64,000 nt of DNA, from contig CM045761.1 in NCBI GenBank assembly GCA_025200525.1, positions 81,993,551 to 82,057,550 of the forward strand, written 5' to 3'. This document shows, one piece after another, positions 56,520-64,000 of this stretch. A model generated the notes under the pieces. The model was not told the origin of the DNA, made no database searches, and saw only the letters and a program-made list of their open reading frames with translations. This DNA is from Camellia lanceoleosa (lineage: Eukaryota; Streptophyta; Magnoliopsida; Ericales; Theaceae). Position 1 is the stretch's first letter. Each line of letters begins with the position of its first letter. The translations under genes and the position numbers were made by a program.

Positions 56520-57400
56520 GCTGAGCAGCGTTTGGGATCGTTGTCCTCCGGGACTTTCTCAGGTTGCGTCGTGTAAGCACCTGGGCGGTTGTTCGGATCT
56601 CTTCTCACGATTTCAGCGTGGTTAGAGTATCCCGTTCCTCTTCTCACGATTTTAGCGTGGTTGAGTGTCCCGTTCCTCTTCTCACGATTTCAGCGTGGTT
56701 AGAGTGTCCCGTTCCTTACGCGATTTCAGCGTGTTTGGAATTTATCTCAGGTTGCGTCGTGTACGCACCTGGGCGGTTGTTCGGATCTCTTCTCACGATT
56801 TCAGCGTGGTTAGAGTATCCCGTTCCTCTTCTCACGATTTCAGCGTGGTTGAGTGTCCCGTTCCTCTTCTCACGATTTCAGCATGGTTAGAGTGTCCCGT
56901 TCCTTACGCGATTTCAGCGTGTTTGGATCCTCCCTGTGTGGGCCTTATTTGGCGCGAGTTGTTTTTTTTTACCTCTTCTCACGATTTCGGCGTGGTTAGA
57001 GTGTTCCTTTCCTTCGCGATTTCAACAGATTTGGAATTTATCGAGTTGCGTTGTGGGCCTTGTTGGCGGGTTGTTTTTGTTTACCTCTTCTCACGATTTC
57101 AGCGTGGTTAGAGTGTTCCTTTCCTTACGCGATTTCAGCGTGTTTGGAATTTATCGAGTTGCGTTGTGGGCCTACGGCGGAGTTGTTTTGTTTACCTCTT
57201 CTCACAATTTGGCGTGGTTAGAGTGTTCCTTTCCTTACGCCGATTTGGCGTGTTTGGAATTTATCTCGAGGTTGCGTTGTGTGCACCTTTGGGCGGTTGT
57301 TTTCGGACTTCCTCTCACGACTATCAGCGTGTTTTGAGTGTCCCCTTCCTCACATGATTTTCAGCGTGTTTGGAATTTATCTTAGGTTGTGTGGAACATG
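56520..57400 (+). repeat. Two-level tandem array CTTCTCACGATTTCAGCGTGG
   Basis: Basic unit of about 38-40 bases: TCTTCTCACGATTTCAGCG, then TGGTTAGAGTGTCCCGTTCC. A higher-order unit of about 190 bases (starting TCAGGTTGCGTCGTGTA) occurs at 56555-56745 and 56746-56930, then decays into variants with GTGTTTGGAATTTATC. Because the unit keeps frames open, long spurious ORFs appear here. Confidence 0.85.
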
Positions 57401-58086
57401 CTCCTGATTGATTTTCTTTGGTTCTCTCTCCTCCCACGAGTCCATCGCGGTTGGAGTATGTCACCATTTTGCGTCTATTGTACTCTCTGTTACATCGCAT
57501 CTATTATCCATTGCATCACATCTATCACATCCATTGCATCATATCTGTTTCATTGTCTGGTCTAGGAGACCTTAAATCCTCTAAAGGTGCAATTCATTTG
57601 GTGTTTGTCGTGCCCGAACGACTTCCAGTGGTCTGGGATAGCCACCTGCCTGTGTTAGCGGTGAGTTCCTAAGAGACCAACTAAGACGGTGGAAACTAGA
57701 GTTCGAATGGCTCATGCCTAGAACGCAAAGGTTCGGGATTTCCGAGACTAAAGTTTGGTTTAAATACCCAGGGGTATATCCTCGGCTTGAAATCTGTATG
57801 GCAGCCCCATAGATTGAGATAGCATGTGTATGCACCTCAATTCTGGATACTGAATCAACCTAGTCTGTCACCCTGTTGGAGAATAGGGAAAGCTGCGACC
57901 ATAGTCAGGGAGAAAAGTAGTACCTGTGGTTCAACCAAGAAGAAGCGGAAGATTCTCACATCAGCATAAGGTAGGACATTGCTGAGGTAAGTCATTGCCA
58001 ATTGCCCCTGTAAGGTACCTCCCTTTTCCTAGCTATCACATTGCATTTTAGCCACTACATTACAGTGCATTGCATGAATCCTCAAT

Positions 58087-58332
58087 CGTCAAACCGGCTT
58101 CGCTTAGCGTATAAGTCCAATTGTCAAACCGGCTTCGCGTAGCGTATAAGTCCAATTTTCAAACCGGCTTCGCTTAGCGTATAAGTCCAATCTTCAAACC
58201 GGCTTCGCTTAGCGTGTAAGTCCAATTGTCAAACCGGCTTCGCTTAGCGTATAAGTCCAATCTTCAAACCGGCTTCGCTTAGCGTATAAGTCCAATTTTC
58301 AAACCGGCTTCGCGTAGCGTGTAAGTCCAATT
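58087..58332 (+). repeat. 35-bp tandem array, seven units
   Basis: Seven head-to-tail copies of (G/T)TCAAACCGGCTTCGC(T/G)TAGCGT(A/G)TAAGTCCAAT(T/C), almost identical, with no spacers. Confidence 0.95.
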
Positions 58333-58506
58333 GTCAAAATCTCCCTGCATATCATTTTGCATTTTGCCCCTGCCTGCGGGCATGCCTGCGGGCACACATA
58401 TCTCTGTTTATCTTGTATGATTGTCTAAGTCTTCGGCCTTGTCAAAAATGGGTCGTCTCTGGGCTTTGACATTCACTCCCGTCACTTGTGACTTCCGAGT
58501 TCTGTC

Positions 58507-58519
58507 AAAGAGGGGCAAC
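58507..58519 (+). other. Polypurine tract of the gag-only element
   Basis: AAAGAGGGGCAAC immediately before the LTR start TGTAGACACC at 58520. It sets the plus orientation, in agreement with gag. Confidence 0.8.
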
Positions 58520-59879
58520 TGTAGACACCCCATTTTTGACCGACCTTAAGACTCAGACGTCACCGATTGAGCGCTCGGTGATGTTGCATATTGTGCCCGT
58601 TCAGAAGTCTCAGAGTCGCGGCCGTGCGCCCTGCCTCCGGACTTAGAACCCTCTTCATGCCTTGCCTCGGTTTGCGAACAGACTCGGTTTTCTCTGTTTT
58701 CTTTCTGAGGGAGGTGGTCTGTAGACTATCTCTCGTGGCCGTGGGCTACATTTCGTGCCGTAGGCCATTTTGCCCATTTCGAGCTGGTTCCGGTTTTGGG
58801 CAAATCGGGCCATGTGCCTTCGGATCGCCTAACCATCTCCGATTGCTCTGATTTTTGGCATGCATCTTATTTACCCCATTTCGAGGGACACTGGGGTCTT
58901 AGATACCCACTTCGTGGTCGAATGCCACTTTCGGTGCTTACAGCCCATTTTCGGGACCCCGAACTGCGTGATTTGGGCCCCGAGCATTCATTTTGCATTA
59001 GTTTTTGTTCAATTTTGGCAGGTACCTCTATTTTAGCACCAGGAAGATCACTGGAGGGTGGGAGGACAGCAATTGTCTTAGAAAACCAGTTTCGCTCCTC
59101 CGGCGTTCGTTTTGCTCACTTCCGGGCTAATGTTGAACACCCTAGGGATATTTTCTTCGAGCCGAGACTACATATTTGTGATGAGGGGACATGGGAGGAC
59201 CCTAAAAAGTGGTGGTCGGCCAGTAATTGTTATTTTCATTTTTGAGCCTCTCTTTTAAGTTGAATGTTGTGCCTCCTGTTTCAGAGTTGCCAAATTCCAA
59301 CCATGGGGTCTTGTTCTACACACCTGGGAGGACACCAAAATATGGTGGCCGGCCATTAATTGTTCACTTCATTTTTTGCCATGGCCGGCCATGGGAGTGG
59401 CCGACACTGGGGTGGTGGCGGCCATCTTCAAGAAAAGCACTGGCGGCTACTGCTTTACACTTTTGACCACTTGCTTTTTCCAAATATCTTTTGCCTCCGA
59501 GGGATATTTTGGGAGGGAAAGCTTGGATGCATTTCCCTCCCTTTTACACCCCTTTCTTGCCCATTTAAGGGGCTGACCTCCTTCTTTGCTAGGGTTAGCA
59601 ACTTTCTTCTCGAGAACATATCTTCCATTGCCTCCATTTCCCTCTCCAAAAGCTCCAAAAACCTTCAAGTTTCTAGCCCACTTGTTCATCAACCCTAAGC
59701 TTCACCATCACCACCTCCATTCCAGCAGCAAAGGAGGATTTTTCAGAGGCTAAGAAGCAACAAATTGAAGCCAAGAAGCAACAAAAGCTTGATCTTCAAG
59801 GGTAAGTCACTATTTCCCCCTTTTGAGCACATTTTTGCATCAATTATTTACCCTACTTGCTCTCTGTTTTGGGCTCCGA

Positions 59880-60400
59880 ACCCTACTGATTTTAGGCTTA
59901 TTTTGAGCCCCTCTACAACATCTTAGAAGGGCTCAACCTTGTTTGGCACTTCTATGATGCACCTCTTTCAATATCACTCTTTGTGCCAATATTTTGCATG
60001 CTTTGTTTGGATTATGAGTGATCCATTTTCGAGCCTGATATAAACTGTGAGTGGGCTTATTTTGAGCCCCTCTTCAACATTGAAGAAGGGCTCAGCCATT
60101 TTTGGTGGTTCTATCATGCACTTGTTTTGTAATTCTTCCAATTTACCGTAAAATTGCATGGTTTCTTTAGCCTATTTGAAGTCTGATTTTGAGCATGCCA
60201 TTAACTGATATTGAGCTTATTTTAGGTCCCTCTACAACATTTTAGAAGGGATCAATCTTTTTTGGGGCCTCCATGCATGGCCTCCCTTTGTACCTCTCTC
60301 TGGCCCCATTTTGCATGCCTTTTTTAAGCTTATTTGGCTTCTGATTTCAGCCTTCATCAGGGCTGAAAAGAGCCTTATTTTTTCCTTATTGTCATGTTTT
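59880..60400 (+). repeat. Degenerate tandem repeat of about 160-175 bp in the 3' LTR
   Basis: Three units share TTATTTTGAGCCCCTCTWCAACAT, then AGAAGGGCTCA, TTTTGCATGCYTTG and a GAGCCT block; copies start near 59896, 60057 and 60217. Confidence 0.7.
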
Positions 60401-61044
60401 GTTAAGGGTCTTATGCTATTTGGTGAATACTTTTGGTACTTCATGTTACACCCTCTTGTACCCCCTTATTTTTGCATGCCTTGCTAGCTCATCATGCTTC
60501 TGTTTTTGAGCCTTCATCAGGCTTGGAAAGAGTCTTAAAATAACTCATTCCTCATTTTTTGTTAAGGGCCTTAGGCTGTTTGGTGCATCCTTTTGATACC
60601 TCATGTTATAACCTTTGTTGGCTCATATTTTGCATGCTATTTTGAGCATATCTACATACTGAATTGGGGAATGTAATCTCCTGTAAATGTGCATATTTTT
60701 GGTCCCTCTTTAATGTTGTAGAACTGTATTTTTCAGTTTGAGCATTGTGCATACCACCTGCTTCATTGTTCCCCTCTTTTTCCCCATTTTTGCATGCTAT
60801 TTTTTCCATACTTGTGATTGTTTTTTGGCCTTGCTCTGTACTGGAAAAATTCTAATTTAGGGGTTGCCTAGCATCTGTCTTTACACTTCATGTCCATATT
60901 GTGCATGATTGGCATAGCTGTAGGCCATTTCGGGCATCGGGTGTAATTTTGCTATAATTCGGGGGCTGTTTTGCATCATTTTGGCTGCTGAAATTTGCAT
61001 TTTCCATATGCCATATGCCACGTCGCATTTGCATGTCACTTCAT

Positions 61045-61800
61045 GCCTTAGGGCCATTGTCTCGGTTTGCGTGCCCGTGTGCACGCATTTCGAGGCATCT
61101 CATTTTCATTCATCGGCTTCTTATGTGAGTGTGGCTGAGGCTCTCTCACATTAGTATAAGTCCAATCTGTATTCGGAGTGCCATTTCATACCTTTATGCC
61201 ATTGCCTCGGTTTGCGTGCCCGTGTGTACGCATTTCGAGGCATCTCATTTTCATTCATCGACTTCTTATGTGAGTGTGGCTGAGGGCCTCTCATGTTAGT
61301 GTAAGTCCATTTTGCATCCTGTATGCCATTTTAGTCTCACTGCATCGTGTATGCCATTGCCTCGGTTTGCGTGCCCGTGTGCACGCATTTCGAGGCACTT
61401 CGTTTTCATTCATTGGCCTCCTATGTGAGTGTGGCCGAGGTTCACTCATGTTGGTATAAGCCCATATTGCATCTCGTATCTCATTTTAGTCCTGTTGCAT
61501 TCCGTATGCCGTTTTCTCGATTTGCGTGCCCGTGGGCACGCATTTCGAGACATCTCATTTAGGTCTCATTGTACATCATATTTCATGTCATTTCATGCCT
61601 TTATGCCTTTGCCTCGGTTTGCGTGCCCGTGTGCACGCATTTCAAGGCACTTCACTTTTATCCGACGGCTTCTTATGTGAGTGTAGCTGAGGCTCACTTA
61701 TGTTAGTATAAGTCCAATTGCATTGCGTATGCCATTTTATGCCTTAGGATCATCGCCTTGGTTTGCGTGTCCGCGTGCACGCATTTCGAGGCATCTCATT
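61045..61800 (+). repeat. Tandem repeat of about 100-155 bp with GCGTGCCCGTGTGCACGC hairpin
   Basis: Six copies of TTTGCGTGCCCGTGTGCACG with CATTTCGAGGCA (at about 61067, 61212, 61364, 61520, 61617, 61760). GCGTGC and GCACGC can pair around a short loop. Most units also contain CTTATGTGAGTGTGGCTGAGG and TTAGTATAAGTCCAAT. Confidence 0.85.
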
Positions 61801-63551
61801 TTCATAACATTGCGAATGTTAGGATTGCATTTTAGTTGCATTCATGCATATCGTGCATATTGCATCGTGTTCGGGATAGGAGTTAGCTCGGGCACAGGAA
61901 ACGAGGCACGTTTCGTACTCCAAGTGACAGAACGGGTCTCAATTCCCAAGTCACCGACACTCCGGATACCCATGATGGAGTTAGGTTTTGTTGTAGCATT
62001 CATCTGCATTCATCCTATATTGAGTTGTGCAATCCGATTCCTCGGCCATCATGCATCGATATGTGTGATTGGTGGCACGAAGATCGAGGCATGCATATAT
62101 TTGTGAAATACATTGCTATGCCCCCTCTCCTGCTCTCTGTTGCAGCAAATGAAGGATTAGCAACTTTTCGGAGTCTGACACGCATTTCGAGAAACATTGC
62201 AAACAGAGGCTAATTGGGGCATCCCAGTGGATTTCCGCGCAAAGCAGCTCAACATGCATCATTTCATTATCCGGAGCGGAGTCAAGGCAGCCCCCTGGCT
62301 TGCATGCCAATTTACAGTTTTCTTTGGTTAATTTGTTAATTAATTAGGAATGTGTATATTATTCGGACTGTGCTATTTTTTTATTCGGACATTCGGACTG
62401 TATTATTTATTCGGACCCTCTGCGCGAGGGCATAATTGTAATAAGTGTGGGTGAGTGTGATGTATGTCTTCCAACCCCCATTTCTTTCTCCCTTTTATTT
62501 ACCCGCTTACGATGGTTAGATATAGGGCATATTTCAATTAGCATACAGTATGACAGCATGTTTGCATCATTCATCTGTTTTGCACGCACCAGGCTCGGCA
62601 CATCATACAAACTGCATTTGTATTTCAATTCCAAATTGAATACATGTTAGTTGTTGCATTTCACATGCCATGTTTAGAATAGCCGAGCCTGCTATAGTTT
62701 GCATCTTTGCATGTGTTGTATTAGACATTTCAGTATGCTTAGGATCATGCATGATTTCTAACGAGCTTCTATTTTAGCGTGGAGTACTCGGTGAGTTTTA
62801 TGTTTTAGCATCCTTGCATGCGTGTGAATGACTGCCATGAAAAGCATGCTTACCATGAGGCTAAATGCTTATGTGATATAACTGCCTTGAATGCCTGTGG
62901 GTGGAGGTTGAGTTATTTGAATTGGGACAATTCATCAAATGTTTGTTTTAAGCCCACTAGATAGTGGCAAAATCATGTTTTCTAAGCCCACCTGAGGGTG
63001 GCAAATCCGCGTCTTAGCCTACTTGCGGGTAGCACCATCAAAACCATTTTCAAACAAACAAACATGAAGTGTTTTGTTCCAATTCAGGCGATTCAGTCTA
63101 TACTTGTATGCTGTGCGCATCACATAGTAACCTAGGCTAATAACCGGAATAAGGACGCACAATGTTTTCAAAATCTGATATCATGGTTAGTAGAGGCCGG
63201 TCTTTGGATCGGCGAGAAGTGCTCACGGTGACCTTCCCTAATCGTACCCAAGTTCCCGAGCGAGGCAACTTTGGTGATGACGACACGTGGCCTTTGGCAC
63301 CGAGTCGGTTTCCTAAATTTCCCATTAAAAACATTTAGGTGGCGACTCAGATTCTGGCGGCGATCCATGTTTGGCACTTCTTTCAAAAAATCTGTTTTCA
63401 AAAACGATTTGCCGGATTTGGACTCTTCGGTTCAAGATTAAGAACCGTGACATTTGAGTCCTTCGAACTGTAGTGACCCAATATCGAACCAGAACGGGGG
63501 GGGACTCGCACTCCTTTCCCCCAGAATGCGTTCGGGGACGTCTACAGGGAC

Positions 63552-64000
63552 GAACAAACTTACTATATTTTTTTAAATTTCAAGGGAAGTTAATGTAATT
63601 TACCTCCCAAAAAAATTGATGCCTTTTGAAAGTGGAGTAGTAATTTGCGAGTGAAAAAATTGAGTGACTTTTCGCTTTGTTGATTACAAATTATTTTTTT
63701 CAACGTCTTGACATTTTGATTTATTTTGAAAAAAATGAAGAAAAAAAAGAAAAAGCCAAGCACTAAATAGAAAGCGTCAAAAGTAAACACTTTGGTTTTG
63801 AGTTTTTTATTTTTATTTTTCATATTTTGTTTTATTTAGTGAACTTTTTCAATATTTTAATCAATATTTTAATTTTTTTTAAAAGCAACTAATCTAAATG
63901 TACTTAAAAAATAAAATATTTATGAAAAAATCTAAAAATAATTTAATAAATATAATATTAAAAAAATTTCTTTTGTGTATTTGAATTTTAAAATTTTTTT
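63552..64000. other. AT-rich flank, no gene seen
   Basis: Host DNA to the right of the element's target duplication; A/T runs only. Confidence 0.5.

Larger units (their letters stand above)
50411..63546 (+). mobile_element. 13.1-kb gag-only (non-autonomous) gypsy-like LTR retrotransposon
   Basis: Begins TGTAGACACCCC at 50411 and ends GGGGACGTCTACA at 63546; GGGAC on both sides (50406-50410 and 63547-63551). In order: truncated 5' LTR (50411-51075), broken gag with CCHC-like motifs (51100-53460), about 5 kb of non-coding DNA with tandem arrays, a polypurine tract and a 5.0-kb 3' LTR. I find no protease, RT, RNase H or integrase motif in any frame, so it belongs to the large non-autonomous class (TR-GAG/LARD) that depends on relatives for movement. 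Confidence 0.85.
58520..63546 (+). repeat. 3' LTR, 5.0 kb
   Basis: TGTAGACACCCC at 58520 to GGACGTCTACA at 63546 (TG...CA). The first 660 bp match the 5' LTR remnant. Holds degenerate tandem arrays (59880-60400 and 61045-61800). Very long for an LTR. Near the end is the G-run AGAACGGGGGGGGACTCGC. Confidence 0.85.

Noticed and set aside
56564..57357. Overlapping frames up to 148 codons
   Set aside because: A tandem repeat without stops creates them; the translations are repeats of SSHDFSVVRV.
58087..58332. CRISPR-like regular repeat
   Set aside because: Repeats are contiguous with no spacers and the DNA is a plant nuclear retrotransposon.

Overview
The window is nuclear DNA of a flowering plant, almost certainly a eudicot. 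Spliced GT-AG genes of plant-specific families sit among LTR retrotransposons, LINE remnants and small inverted-repeat elements. Long ORFs are rare, intergenic DNA is very AT-rich, and most of the sequence is transposon-derived. I cannot name the species from sequence alone.

Two host genes are recognisable. (1) On the + strand, 4405-11800, lies a nine-exon G3BP-like RNA-binding gene (NTF2 domain, acidic linker, RRM, Arg/Gly-rich tail). Its splice sites are well preserved, but it has an in-frame TGA exactly after the NTF2 domain and a 1-base frame break inside the RRM, so as read here it is broken or encodes only an NTF2-domain protein. (2) On the - strand, 34644-32324, lies an intact three-exon galacturonosyltransferase of the GAUT8/QUASIMODO1 type (572 aa, GT8 family, pectin synthesis in the Golgi). 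It looks fully functional.

The rest is layered mobile DNA. 1-2905: the 5' end of a minus-strand Ty3/gypsy element that runs off the left edge (gag start, tRNA-Met primer site, 2.4-kb LTR). 5322-5738: a solo LTR inside intron 2 of the G3BP-like gene. 19094-19867: a hAT-like element with an 8-bp target duplication. 21260-26405: a decayed Ty1/copia element on the - strand. 26451-30892: three copies of another LTR, one inverted, with a LINE RT remnant and a captured plant-mobile-domain gene fragment between them. 34860-37200: a cluster of small inverted-repeat elements. 38255-39290 and 40079-41652: solo LTRs with perfect 5-bp target duplications. 42451-49581: an LTR carrying two further nested solo LTRs (44202-46130 and 46222-48722, each with a perfect 5-bp duplication), all lying between inverted arms at 42057-42240 and 50130-50300.

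50411-63546 is a 13.1-kb non-autonomous gypsy-like element (TSD GGGAC) with only a broken gag. It has no protease, RT or integrase, a 5.0-kb 3' LTR, a 5' LTR cut to about 0.66 kb, and several tandem arrays.

The most interesting points are the TGA at the NTF2/RRM boundary, the captured plant-mobile-domain fragment facing two LTRs, the clusters of self-complementary CpG-containing 10-12-mers in unrelated LTR families, the mobile AAACGACGTCGTTT modules, and the structured or repetitive non-coding parts of the gag-only element.
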